This document shows, one piece after another, positions 55,385-63,949 of a stretch of 64,000 nucleotides of DNA. The stretch comes from Deinococcus sp045062605. GTDB taxonomy: Bacteria; Deinococcota; Deinococci; Deinococcales; Deinococcaceae. Position numbers and translations under genes: made by a program. The stretch's first letter is position 1. The number at the start of each line of letters is the position of its first letter. The DNA lies in assembly GCF_045062605.1 (NCBI RefSeq), contig NZ_JBJGDW010000001.1, forward strand, positions 62,001 to 126,000, read 5' to 3'. The notes below the pieces were generated by a model. The model was not told where the DNA came from and searched no databases. It worked only from the letters and a program-made list of their open reading frames with translations.

Positions 55385-58174
55385 TCAGAACTGCGCTAAC
55401 ACGCCTTCCAACCGCTCTTTCTGTGCGCCGAAGTCCTGCACGCGGCGTTTCTCCTCCTCGATGACCTCAGCGGGGGCGCGGGCCACGAAAGCCTCGCTTG
55501 ACAGCTTGCCCTGCGCCTGCTTGATCTGCTTGTCCAGTTCAGCGAGGCGCTTCTTCTGCTTGCCCAGCCACTCGGCAATATCCACCGTGCCTTCCAGCGG
55601 GGCGCGGACGGTCACGCCACCCTCCACGGCGGACAGGGTGCGGCCCTCCAGCTCGGACACCAGATTCACGCGGGCGATGCTTTCCACCACGCGGGCATTC
55701 GCGGCCACCATCGCAGCCTGCTCACCCTCCACTACCACGCCCAGACGGTCCTGTGGCGACAGACCCAGCTCGTTCTTGAGGCTGCGGGCAGCGGCCACCG
55801 CGTCGCGCAGACCGTTGAAGGTGCGGGTGGCGTCGGCGTCGTGCAGGGCGTCCACCGGCTGCGGCCAGGCGTGCAGCGCCAGTTGGCGGCGGTGGCCCAG
55901 CGCGGCGTAGACCTCGGAGGTGATGAATGGCATGAAAGGGTGCAGCAGCTTCAGGATGTGTTCCAGCACGGCCTTCAGCGTCGCCATGCTGCCCAGCCGT
56001 CCCTCGGCCAGCGCGGGCTTGGCGGCCTCGATGTACCAGTCGCAGAATTCATCCCAGGTAAAGGCGTACAGCGTGCGAATCGCCGCGCCCAGGTCAAAGG
56101 CGTCCAGTTGCCCACTGACCTCGGCGGTCACGGCATTCAGGCGCGAGATGATCCAGCGGTCTGCCGGGGTCAGATCATCGCGGGCCACCAGCTCCGTCAG
56201 CACATCCTTACTCCGCAGCGTCGCGCTGGCTGCGCCGGGCTGGAGGCTGCGGACATAGTTGGTCAGGTCGTCGTCGCCCTCCAACCCAGGAATCGCCTCA
56301 CCCAGTCGCATGAGGGCGAAGCGGGCCGCGTTCCACAGCTTGTTGGCGAAGTTGCGCCCCTGCTCGAAGCGCCGGGCATCGTGGCGGATGTCCTGGCCGC
56401 CCGTACTCAGGAAAGCGAAGGCGAAGCGGCAGGCGTCCACGCCGTACTGCTCGAACATATCCAGAGGATCAATGCCGTTGCGCTTGGCCTTTGACATCTT
56501 CTGGCCTTTCCCATCTAGATACAGCCCGTGTAGCACGACGGTGTTGAACGGAGCCTGCCCGGTCAGCGCGTACCCGGCCATCTGCATCCGCGCCACCCAG
56601 AAAAACAGGATGTCGTAACCCGTCACCAGCACCTGCGTCGGGTAGAACTTGCGGAAGTCCTCGCTATCGGTGTCGGGCCAGCCCAGGGTGGAAAACGGCC
56701 ACAGGTTCGAGGAAAACCAGGTGTCGAACACATCCGGGTCACGGCGCAGTTCCAGATGCGCGTAACGCGGGTCCTGATCGCAGTCCAGTTCGGGGTTCTC
56801 GGGATCGGGGACGTAGATATTCCCCTCGGCGTCGTACCACGCGGGAATCTGGTGGCCCCACCACAACTGCCGGGAAATGTTCCAGTCGCGGATGTTCTCC
56901 AGCCAGTCGCGGTTGACCTTGCCGTAGCGCTCTGGCACGAGGCGCATGTCTCCGTTTTCCAGTCCGGCCAGCACCTGATCCGCAAACGGCTTCATGTGGA
57001 CGAACCATTGGGTCGAAATAATCGGCTCCACCGGAACTTTCGTCCGTTCGCTCAGGCCGATGGCGGTGTCGTGGTCCTTCTCCTCCAGCAGATCACCGGA
57101 TTCAATAAGCGCCTTCACGACGGCTTTGCGCGCCGCGAAGCGTTCTAGGCCCCGGAAGGCTTCCGGCACCAGATCGGAGGTCAGATTCCCTTCCAAGTCA
57201 ATCACGCTGGGCCGCGCCAGCCCGTGCCGCTCGCCAATTTCAAAGTCGGTGGGATCGTGCGCCGGGGTGATCTTGAGTGCGCCCACGCCGAAGTCCATTT
57301 CCACGGCGGCGTCGGCAATGATCGGAATGAAGCGGTCTGTCAGGGGAATTCGGGCTTTCTGCCCCACCAGATGCGTGAATCGCCCATCTTCGGGATGCAC
57401 GGCAATCGCCTGATCCGCGAAGATCGTTTCGGGGCGCACGGTGGCGATCAGAATCTCGCCCGCCTCGCCGTTGCTGGCCGCTGTTTCCACATTCTCCAGC
57501 TTGTAGGACAGCGTGGTCATCTTGCCCTTGCGAACCTCGCGGTCAATTTCCAGTTCCGACAGGGTGGTCTGGGCGGCCACATCCCAGTTGACAATTCGCT
57601 CGCCCCGGTAAGCGGCTCCGTCGTGGTACAGGCGCACGAACTGGGCGCGGACAGCGCGGCTCAGGCCCTCGTCCATCGTGAAGCGCTCACGGGTCCAGTC
57701 GGCGCTGACGCCCAGGCGCGTGAGCTGATTCAGGATGATGCCGCCGGACTCGCCCTTCCACTCCCACACGTTGTCCAGAAAGCGCTCGCGGCCCAGATCG
57801 TGGCGCGAGACGCCCTGATCGCGCAGTTGCTTTTCCACCACCACCTGCGTGGAAATCCCGGCGTGGTCCATGCCCGGCAGGTACAGCGCCTCGAAGCCCG
57901 CCATGCGCTTGTAGCGGATCAGCGTGTCAATCAGGGTGTTGTCCAGCGCGTGGCCCAGGTGCAGGTTACCGGTCACGTTGGGCGGCGGAATCACGATGGT
58001 GAAGGGCTCCCTGCCACTGGTGGCATCGGCACGGAAGGGTTCGTTGCGCCACCGCATCGCCCAGCCCGGCTCAACGGCCTGCGGATCAAACTGCTTGGCA
58101 AGGACGGAATCGTTTTCAGGGGCGAGGGTTTCGGTAATGTCTGTTTCGGAAGTGGTGTCTGGAAGGTCAGTCAT
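55385..58174 (-). CDS. valS: Valyl-tRNA synthetase
   Basis: Class I synthetase charging tRNA-Val. The 929-aa protein has the HIGH motif in NVTGNLHLGHALDNTL, a CP1 editing domain (about residues 210-430) and the KMSKS-type loop GQKMSKAKRNGIDP. An anticodon-binding domain and a C-terminal coiled coil end the protein (EWLGKQKKRLAELDKQIKQA). It starts by ATGA overlap with the upstream Nudix gene, so the T-box upstream of that gene controls both. Confidence 0.97.
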   Translation of the reverse strand: MTDLPDTTSETDITETLAPENDSVLAKQFDPQAVEPGWAMRWRNEPFRADATSGREPFTIVIPPPNVTGNLHLGHALDNTLIDTLIRYKRMAGFEALYLPGMDHAGISTQVVVEKQLRDQGVSRHDLGRERFLDNVWEWKGESGGIILNQLTRLGVSADWTRERFTMDEGLSRAVRAQFVRLYHDGAAYRGERIVNWDVAAQTTLSELEIDREVRKGKMTTLSYKLENVETAASNGEAGEILIATVRPETIFADQAIAVHPEDGRFTHLVGQKARIPLTDRFIPIIADAAVEMDFGVGALKITPAHDPTDFEIGERHGLARPSVIDLEGNLTSDLVPEAFRGLERFAARKAVVKALIESGDLLEEKDHDTAIGLSERTKVPVEPIISTQWFVHMKPFADQVLAGLENGDMRLVPERYGKVNRDWLENIRDWNISRQLWWGHQIPAWYDAEGNIYVPDPENPELDCDQDPRYAHLELRRDPDVFDTWFSSNLWPFSTLGWPDTDSEDFRKFYPTQVLVTGYDILFFWVARMQMAGYALTGQAPFNTVVLHGLYLDGKGQKMSKAKRNGIDPLDMFEQYGVDACRFAFAFLSTGGQDIRHDARRFEQGRNFANKLWNAARFALMRLGEAIPGLEGDDDLTNYVRSLQPGAASATLRSKDVLTELVARDDLTPADRWIISRLNAVTAEVSGQLDAFDLGAAIRTLYAFTWDEFCDWYIEAAKPALAEGRLGSMATLKAVLEHILKLLHPFMPFITSEVYAALGHRRQLALHAWPQPVDALHDADATRTFNGLRDAVAAARSLKNELGLSPQDRLGVVVEGEQAAMVAANARVVESIARVNLVSELEGRTLSAVEGGVTVRAPLEGTVDIAEWLGKQKKRLAELDKQIKQAQGKLSSEAFVARAPAEVIEEEKRRVQDFGAQKERLEGVLAQF

Positions 58175-58653
58175 GGGCGGTTCTCCTGAGAGGGGGCAGA
58201 GGCAACGGGATGCAGATACGGCAGCGCGGCGTCCATTTCCCAGTCCAGACCGGACGCGTCCAGATCAGCCCAGCGGAAGGCGAACAGGTGACCGTCGGCA
58301 AAATGGGTCCAGGCACCGGAAATTTCTAATGGTGCGGCGAAGGCGTAAGCGTGGCAGACCTGCCGGGTGAAGCGCCCTGGGAGTTGCGCCTCCCAGCGGT
58401 AAGAGGCGAGATGACGCGGCACGGTGAGCTGAAGGCCCGACTCCTCGTACAGTTCGCGCACGGCGGTGTCGGCGGGGGTTTCGCCCGGTTCCACGCCGCC
58501 CGCTGGAAGCTGCACGCCCGCATCTGACACATCTGCGTGGTCAAAGACCAACAGGGACGAATTGTGAACGACGAGGCACAGCACCTTCTCGCGCAGGCCC
58601 AGCAACTCCGCATCTGCCCGATCTTCAATTTGATTGTCGTAAAATGTGACCAT
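58171..58653 (-). CDS. Nudix hydrolase, first gene of the T-box-controlled valS operon
   Basis: The 160-aa protein carries the Nudix box across GVQLPAGGVEPGETPADTAV and RELYEESGLQL (G-x5-E-x7-RE-x2-EE-x-G). ATG 58653 (MVTFYDNQIEDRADAELLG) follows GGGAGG. The frame extends further upstream only because it runs through the T-box leader, so a start at 58809 is rejected. The substrate is unknown; family members clear damaged or signalling nucleotides. Confidence 0.9.
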   Translation of the reverse strand: MVTFYDNQIEDRADAELLGLREKVLCLVVHNSSLLVFDHADVSDAGVQLPAGGVEPGETPADTAVRELYEESGLQLTVPRHLASYRWEAQLPGRFTRQVCHAYAFAAPLEISGAWTHFADGHLFAFRWADLDASGLDWEMDAALPYLHPVASAPSQENRP

Positions 58654-58683
58654 TGCCCGTGCCTCCCGCCCAACGTAGAAACG

Positions 58684-58952
58684 AAAAAACGCCCCGTCCG
58701 CCAGGTTCTCACCTGTGCGCGGACGAGACGTCTGAAAAAGACAGTTCCCGTGGTACCACCGCAATTCCCGCCTGCATGACGGGCACTCACTCTGCGCTGT
58801 ATCGGGCACACCCGGACGGTTCTACTTCCCAGGAATTGGGTTTCCTCCGACTTGCTCGCGGGCGACTTTCTCCGGCTGCTTTCCCGTCCAGATTCTCAGT
58901 CACGCTCTGGACTTCCTGTGGGCGCACGGCGGGTACTCTTCCCGGTCACTGC
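58684..58952 (-). ncRNA. T-box riboswitch (valine tRNA-responsive leader)
   Basis: The minus strand contains the T-box bulge GCGGTGGTACCACGGG (58747-58762), complementary to an NCCA tRNA end. It is followed by a terminator: CGTCCGC/GCGGACG stem and TTTTTT at 58684-58731. Upstream, stem I can fold with base pairs CGGG/CCCG, an internal loop holding AGTA on the 5' side and GAAAGTCG on the 3' side, and an apical GTCCAGA/TCTGGAC hairpin. The triplet GTC at 58864-58866 is the likely specifier, a Val codon, matching valS downstream. Uncharged tRNA-Val would favour antitermination. Confidence 0.85.
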
Positions 58953-58958
58953 CTCTGG

Positions 58959-58964
58959 AGTATA
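58959..58964 (-). promoter_or_regulatory. -10 box of the T-box leader
   Basis: On the minus strand TATACT precedes the predicted leader start by about seven bases. No convincing -35 is seen. Confidence 0.45.
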
Positions 58965-59057
58965 CGCGGCGGCGGCAGGAAGGAAAGCCTGCCAGAGGGC
59001 TGGCGGTCCACTGCGCCGAACGACCACTGCTGGCCATCTGGATTGGGAGAAACCTTC

Positions 59058-59165
59058 ATGTTGGGCCAACTTCAAAGGTGGCGTGAAGGCGACCTCGCCC
59101 GGATGGGCCGAACCCTGTTTAACCTGTGTAAGCACTTGTTTAACCTGTGTAAGTACTTAAAATGA
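59058..59165 (+). CDS. Possible 35-codon ORF ending in a heptad duplication
   Basis: ATG 59058, eight bases after GGGAGA, opens MLGQLQRWREGDLARMGRT. It continues through the 21-bp tandem repeats as LFNLCKH and LFNLCKY, then LK and a stop. The 21-bp period keeps the frame. It overlaps the promoter of the next gene, so it may be a regulatory leader or a chance reading of operator DNA. Confidence 0.3.
   Translation: MLGQLQRWREGDLARMGRTLFNLCKHLFNLCKYLK
59118..59159. repeat. Two 21-bp direct repeats at the hydrolase promoter
   Basis: TTTAACCTGTGTAAGCACTTG is followed at once by TTTAACCTGTGTAAGTACTTA, differing at two positions. The second contains the palindrome TAAGTACTTA (59150-59159). The layout suggests paired regulator sites. 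Confidence 0.65.
59136..59163 (+). promoter_or_regulatory. Promoter of the alpha/beta hydrolase gene
   Basis: TTGTTT, a 16-base spacer and TAAAAT. The second 21-bp repeat covers the spacer, so a bound regulator would occlude the polymerase. Confidence 0.55.
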
Positions 59166-59214
59166 CATGGTTCGCCTGACCCCAGGCACGCGGACTCCTG
59201 TCGTGGAGGTTCAG

Positions 59215-60114
59215 ATGGAACGAGCATTCAAGAAGACAAGCACCACCTTGGCCCTCGGCCTCGCCCTTCTCGGTGGCGCAGCGCTGGCAGGCGGCAACGA
59301 CGGCATGCGGCAGGAAGGCATGCTGGACGTGAACGGCGCGCAGATTCACTACGTCTCGCAGGGCAGCGGCATGCCCATGCTGCTGCTGCACGGTTACCCA
59401 CTGAGCGGCGAACTGTTCTCGCGCAACCGGGACGCGCTGGCAGGTGCAGGCTACCGGGTCATCACCATTGATCACCGGGGCTACGGCAAAAGCGTGGCCC
59501 CCGACAGCGACACCGGCTCCATCCAGACCTACGCCAAAGACGCGCTGGCCGTCATGGATCAGCTCAATGTTCCCAGCGCCATCATCGGCGGCATGTCGAT
59601 GGGCGGTCCCATCGTGTTCGAGATGTACCGCACCGCCCCTGAACGCTTCAAGGGCATGCTGCTGATCGACACCATCGCCAACCCTGCCAACGTGGTGGAG
59701 AAGGCGCTGTGGGGCGGCATGGCACAGAAGGCCGTGACCTATGGGTCACAGTCGCTGGTGGGCGAACTGCTCAAGGACATGCTCTCAGGCGTGACCCGTC
59801 TGAATAAGCCCGGCGACGCCAAGTTCCTGGGCGACATCGTGAAACAGGCCAGCGTTGCCGGGGACGTGGCGGGAGCCGTGGCGCTGTCCGAGCGGCCCGA
59901 CGCCTTGCCCACCCTGGGGACCATCACGGTGCCGACGCTGATTCTGGTGGGCGTGGAAGACACGGTGTATCCGCCGCCTTTCGCCATGAAGATGCAACAG
60001 AACATCGCGGGCAGCAAAATGGTGCTGATTCCCGGAGCGGCCCACGCTGCCATTTACGAGAACGCCCCCTTCGCCAACCGCGCCATCCTGGACTGGGCGA
60101 AGACAGTGAAATAG
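59215..60114 (+). CDS. Secreted alpha/beta hydrolase
   Basis: The 299-aa protein has a signal peptide (STTLALGLALLGGAALAGG, cleavage near residue 24). The alpha/beta-hydrolase core follows: LLLHGYPLSGELF (oxyanion HG), nucleophile elbow IIGGMSMGGPIVF (G-M-S-M-G), acid in LVGVEDTVYP and the terminal His in GAAHAAIYE. It resembles haloperoxidase or esterase-type hydrolases acting outside the cytoplasm. GGAGG five bases upstream fixes ATG 59215. Confidence 0.9.
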   Translation: MERAFKKTSTTLALGLALLGGAALAGGNDGMRQEGMLDVNGAQIHYVSQGSGMPMLLLHGYPLSGELFSRNRDALAGAGYRVITIDHRGYGKSVAPDSDTGSIQTYAKDALAVMDQLNVPSAIIGGMSMGGPIVFEMYRTAPERFKGMLLIDTIANPANVVEKALWGGMAQKAVTYGSQSLVGELLKDMLSGVTRLNKPGDAKFLGDIVKQASVAGDVAGAVALSERPDALPTLGTITVPTLILVGVEDTVYPPPFAMKMQQNIAGSKMVLIPGAAHAAIYENAPFANRAILDWAKTVK

Positions 60115-60180
60115 AGCGCGCTGAAGTCAACGGAGCTTGAGAAGTCGGGGCCGCATATGAAAGCTGCCCCGTTCTTCGTA

Positions 60181-61407
60181 TCAGGACCAGATGGAACACT
60201 TTCCTTTGCTTCCTGCCCGGCCCAGCAGCGGCAGCGCAGGCAACCGCACCAGCGCCGCCAGGGCCAGAGCCGCACGCACGCCCAGCACGTTGCCCAGCAG
60301 CCCGAACACCGGACCAAAGGTCACCTGCCCCAGCGCGTCCGCCTGTGAGGCGATGGAGTTGACGGTGGCGCGTGAGGCTGGATTCAATCCCCGGTTGATC
60401 CACGCGTCGTACAGCGGCGAGTACAGCCCGCGCAGGACGCCGTGAACCACCAGTGCCAGCGCCGCCCAGCCGAAGCCAGGAGCATAGGCGAAAGCCAGGA
60501 GCGCCGCCACGCTGAGGCCCAAAACCCAGCGCAGGGCCAGGGCGGCGGCCCGTGCATCTGCCGGGTCAATTCGGCGACGTAGCGGCTCGGTGACCGCTAA
60601 ACCGACAACCTGAACGGTCAGGGCCAGCAGCACAAACCAGTTGGCGGCGCTGAGGCCACCGGGCAGGCCCACCTCCACAACCAGCAAAAATTCGCTCAAG
60701 CGGTCCAGCGCCTCGCTGCTCGCGCCGTACAGCACCGCGCTCAGCATCAGCAGGGTCAGCACCCGGCTAGCACGGACCTCGCGCACCCCCTGGCGAAAGG
60801 TGCCGGACAGGACGGCCCAGGTCTGCCGTTTCTCGCGTGGGGCCGGGGAAAAGCCGTCCTCCGGCATTCGCACCCACAGGTAGAGGGCGAGAATGAGGGC
60901 CACCGCGCCGCCCACCAGAATCGGAATGTGCAGGCCCAGCGTGGCGAGCGCCGCCGTCGCCGCAATCCCGGCAATCCCCGCCGCCCACCCGTACTGGCTG
61001 CCCAGCAGGTACAGGTGTGCGGCCCGGTCCTCGCCCACTTCATCGGCCAGCCACGCCTGCTGAGCGCCGCTGAGGAAGGTATAGCCTGCCGCCGAGACGA
61101 TCTGGATCAGTAGCAGTGCCCAGAACACCGGAAACGCGGCCACCAGCGCCATCGCCACGCCCAGGCAGAGGCAGCCCAAAATGACCGAGCGGCGGCGCGA
61201 GTACACGTCGGCCACCACGCCTGTCGGCACTTCCAGCAGGAAAGCAGCGCCCTCCAGCGCCGCGCCGATCAGGAGCAGTTGCAGCGGGTCCAGACCCGCC
61301 ACAGTTACGAAATACAGCCCTTGTAGCGTGTAGGCCAGGGCAAAGGCGAACGCCAGCCCCGCCGACAGCGCCAGATAGACCCGCGTGGGGTCACTTGTTT
61401 TCAACAT
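60181..61407 (-). CDS. Major facilitator superfamily transporter
   Basis: The 408-aa protein has about twelve membrane segments. After TM2 it carries GVVADVYSRRRSVILGCL, the MFS loop motif in the form D-x-x-SRR. The central loop lies around RMPEDGFSPAPREKRQTW. The overall pattern resembles tetracycline/multidrug-efflux-like MFS proteins; the substrate is unknown. AGGGA precedes the ATG. No regulator is adjacent. Confidence 0.88.
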   Translation of the reverse strand: MLKTSDPTRVYLALSAGLAFAFALAYTLQGLYFVTVAGLDPLQLLLIGAALEGAAFLLEVPTGVVADVYSRRRSVILGCLCLGVAMALVAAFPVFWALLLIQIVSAAGYTFLSGAQQAWLADEVGEDRAAHLYLLGSQYGWAAGIAGIAATAALATLGLHIPILVGGAVALILALYLWVRMPEDGFSPAPREKRQTWAVLSGTFRQGVREVRASRVLTLLMLSAVLYGASSEALDRLSEFLLVVEVGLPGGLSAANWFVLLALTVQVVGLAVTEPLRRRIDPADARAAALALRWVLGLSVAALLAFAYAPGFGWAALALVVHGVLRGLYSPLYDAWINRGLNPASRATVNSIASQADALGQVTFGPVFGLLGNVLGVRAALALAALVRLPALPLLGRAGSKGKCSIWS

Positions 61408-61555
61408 ATTTTTCCCTGGGAATTCAACAGCCTGTCTTGGTCAGGAATTCAGATGTGCTGCCCAGCGTGGGGCGCACGAATTCTTGACGTGGTGGGTCAG
61501 AGGGCTGTTGACATTGTTGGATCACCCCAGGGTTGAGGCTGTCTTGAGGATAACG

Positions 61556-61588
61556 GAAAAAGCGGCAGCCCCCGCAGGAACCGCCGCC
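61556..61588 (-). terminator. Terminator after the amino-acid-binding protein gene
   Basis: On the minus strand GCGGCGG pairs with CTGCCGC (one mismatch) and is followed by TTTTT. The rest of the 61408-61607 spacer shows no gene. Confidence 0.6.
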
Positions 61589-61607
61589 TTCTCTTATTTC
61601 ACTCCAC

Positions 61608-62366
61608 TCAGTTGCGGCAGCGGATGTCCTGGCCGAAGTACTGGTTGCTGATCTTGGCGTAGGTGCCGTTGTTCAGCGACTTGTCCAGCGCCGAGTTCAG
61701 TTCCTTGAGCAGGCTACCGTTGCCCTTCTTGACAGCCATCGCGATGCTCTCGTTGAACAGCAGCGCGCCCTGCTTGAGCTTGCCCTTCTGGGCCTTGACC
61801 AGATCGATGCCGGTGAACTTGTCGCCCACCCAGGCGTCCACGCGGCCCGACATCAGCGCGGCCTGGGCGTCGGTGTCCTTGGGGAAGGTCTTGATGTCGC
61901 CGACGCCCGCAACCTTACGGACATTTTCCAGGTAAGTGGTGCCCACCTGCACGGCCACCGACTTGCCCGCCAGATCGGCAGCCGTCATGGGGCCGCCGAT
62001 CTTGGCGACAATCGCGCCCCCGGTGCAGTAATGCGGCTTGGCGAAATCCACCGCCTTGGCACGCTGCGGCGTGATGCCGTGGCTGGCGATCACAAAGTCG
62101 TAGCGGTCCTGGTTCAGCCCGATCAGCAGGTTATCGAAGGGCTGGGTGGTCCACTCCACTTTCAGGTTCAGTTCTTTTGCCAGTGCCTCGGCCAGTTCAA
62201 CCTCAAAGCCGGTCAGCTTCTTGCCTTCCAGAATGTTGAAGGGCGGGAACGCGCCCTCGGTGGCGATCTTGATGGTGCCGCTCTGCTTGATGGCGTCCCA
62301 GGTGCGTGCCTGGGCGGTGGTGACGAGCAGGGCAAGGGCGGTCAGGGCTAGAAATGCTTTATTCAT
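61608..62366 (-). CDS. Polar amino acid ABC transporter, substrate-binding protein
   Basis: The 252-aa secreted protein has a signal peptide (AFLALTALALLVTTAQA, cleavage before RTW). A type II binding fold of the SBP_bac_3 family follows: IKIATEGAFPPFNILEGKK, GFEVELAEALAKEL, DFVIASHGITPQRAKAVDF and DAWVGDKFTGIDL. A C-terminal DIRCRN contributes a Cys. AGGAG precedes the ATG. Permease and ATPase genes are absent nearby, so it is an orphan binding subunit. Confidence 0.92.
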   Translation of the reverse strand: MNKAFLALTALALLVTTAQARTWDAIKQSGTIKIATEGAFPPFNILEGKKLTGFEVELAEALAKELNLKVEWTTQPFDNLLIGLNQDRYDFVIASHGITPQRAKAVDFAKPHYCTGGAIVAKIGGPMTAADLAGKSVAVQVGTTYLENVRKVAGVGDIKTFPKDTDAQAALMSGRVDAWVGDKFTGIDLVKAQKGKLKQGALLFNESIAMAVKKGNGSLLKELNSALDKSLNNGTYAKISNQYFGQDIRCRN

Positions 62367-62500
62367 GTGAACTCCTGTGGACAGCGTGGTCCGGTGCTAA
62401 ACCCGACTTCCGTGAAAAGAAGCTCAGGCATGTGGTTGATGACCGGCATTGTAACGTCCAGCGAAAGACGGGGCATCAGGTCGGCCCACCCCCTACCCCC

Positions 62501-62506
62501 TAAACT
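62501..62506 (+). promoter_or_regulatory. Leaderless-type -10 box of the flavoprotein gene
   Basis: TAAACT is followed by five bases and the ATG at 62512. Confidence 0.5.
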
Positions 62507-62511
62507 GCCCC

Positions 62512-63873
62512 ATGCGAATCGTGATTGCGGGCGGCGTGGCCGCTGGAATGAGTGCGGCCAGCCGCGCCATGCGCCAGAACCCAGAAGCAGACGTGGTGGT
62601 CTTCGAGCGCGGCGAGTACATCAGCTACGGCGCGTGCGGCCTGCCCTACGTGCTGGGCGGGGACGTGGAGGGCTTCGACGACCTGATCGCCCGCACGCCC
62701 GCCCAGATGCGCGCGAGGGGTATCAGCGTCCGCCTGCGCCATGAAGTGACAGGGGTGGACGCCAAAGCCAGAACCATCACGGTTGTCGATCACGCCTCCG
62801 GGCGCAGCACGCACGAGCCATACGACAAACTGCTGATTGCCACCGGAGTTTCAGCCATCCGCCCCGACTGGGCAAAAACGGATCTGGGCGGCGTGCATGT
62901 TCTGCGTGACATTCCCGATGGGCAGGCCATCGAGGCCACCATCAGCAGCGGCGCAAAGCGGGCCGTGATCGTCGGCGGCGGCTATATCGGGCTGGAGCTG
63001 GCCGAGACGCTGACCTGCCGGGGCCTGAACGTGGTGGTGGTGGAAAAGGGGCCAGAGGTGGCCGGGCGTATGCTGGACGGCGAATATCAGGTCCGGGTCC
63101 GCGCAGAGCTGGAGAGCAACGGCGTGGAGATTCGCTGCGGCACCACGGTGGAGGGCCTGACGGGAAAAGGCGGCTGCGTGACGGGCGTGCAGACCGATCA
63201 CGGCCTGATCCGCGCCGATGTGGTCATCGTGGCGGTGGGCGTGCGCCCGAACGTCGAGCTGGCCCGCGCCGCCGGGGCACGCATCGGCAAGACCGGGGCC
63301 GTGGCGGTCAATACCCGCCAGGAAACGGGTGTGGAGGGCGTGTATTCGGCAGGTGACAACACCGAATCCACCCACCGGGTCACGCGCCGCAAGGTGCATA
63401 TTCCGCTGGGGCTGACCGCCAACCGCATGGGCCGGGTGGCAGGCGTGAACATGGCGGGCGGCGACGCCACTTTTCCCGGCGTGGTGGGCAGCAGCATCTT
63501 CAAGACCTTCGCGCTGGGCGCGGCCCGCACTGGCCTGACCCAGACCGAGGCCGACGCGCTGGGCCTGAACGCCGCCAGCGTGGACGTCAGCAGCACCGAT
63601 CACGCCGGGTACTACTCCACGGCCAAACCCATCTACGTGCGCCTGACCGCCGAGCGCGGCACGGGCCGCCTGCTGGGCGCACAACTGGTCTGCGGCAACC
63701 ACGAGAGTGTCAAGCGCGTGGACGTCGTGGCCGCGCTGCTGCACGGGCGCGGCAAGGTCCAGGACCTGTTCGAGACCGATCTGTCCTACGCCCCGCCCTT
63801 TTCTGGCGTCTGGGACGTGCTGCTGGTGGCCGCAGACCGCCTGAGCCGCGAAATCGGCAAGAAGCAGGAATAG
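62512..63873 (+). CDS. CoA-disulfide reductase-like FAD/NAD(P) oxidoreductase
   Basis: The 453-aa flavoprotein begins MRIVIAGGVAAGMSAASRA (FAD site). The single redox Cys is in YISYGACGLPYVLGG, as in CoA-disulfide reductases and related NADH oxidases. The NAD(P) site is AVIVGGGYIGLELAETL, the second FAD region is GVYSAGDNTES, and the dimerisation domain follows (from SSIFKTFALGAARTGL). It would reduce CoA or another low-molecular-weight disulfide, or NADH-linked peroxide or oxygen. Length is normal. Confidence 0.9.
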   Translation: MRIVIAGGVAAGMSAASRAMRQNPEADVVVFERGEYISYGACGLPYVLGGDVEGFDDLIARTPAQMRARGISVRLRHEVTGVDAKARTITVVDHASGRSTHEPYDKLLIATGVSAIRPDWAKTDLGGVHVLRDIPDGQAIEATISSGAKRAVIVGGGYIGLELAETLTCRGLNVVVVEKGPEVAGRMLDGEYQVRVRAELESNGVEIRCGTTVEGLTGKGGCVTGVQTDHGLIRADVVIVAVGVRPNVELARAAGARIGKTGAVAVNTRQETGVEGVYSAGDNTESTHRVTRRKVHIPLGLTANRMGRVAGVNMAGGDATFPGVVGSSIFKTFALGAARTGLTQTEADALGLNAASVDVSSTDHAGYYSTAKPIYVRLTAERGTGRLLGAQLVCGNHESVKRVDVVAALLHGRGKVQDLFETDLSYAPPFSGVWDVLLVAADRLSREIGKKQE

Positions 63874-63936
63874 CGCACAAGCGGATCTGGCATCCGGCCT
63901 GTCCCCTGATCCCGAACCCCCGCTCATCCGGGCGCG

Positions 63937-63942
63937 GATAAT
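63937..63942 (+). promoter_or_regulatory. Candidate leaderless-type -10 box near the right edge
   Basis: GATAAT is followed by seven bases and an ATG at 63950. Confidence 0.35.
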
Positions 63943-63949
63943 GCGGGCA

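Noticed and set aside
57224..58189. 321-codon plus-strand frame opposite valS
   Set aside because: Antisense to the valS catalytic domain with HIGH motif; no independent support.
58654..58809. N-terminal extension of the Nudix gene (MPDTAQSECPSC...)
   Set aside because: This stretch is the T-box terminator and antiterminator in the leader RNA; the Shine-Dalgarno supports the start at 58653.
59118..59159. Direct repeats considered as a CRISPR remnant
   Set aside because: The units are directly adjacent with no spacers, only two in number, and overlap a promoter; no cas genes are nearby.
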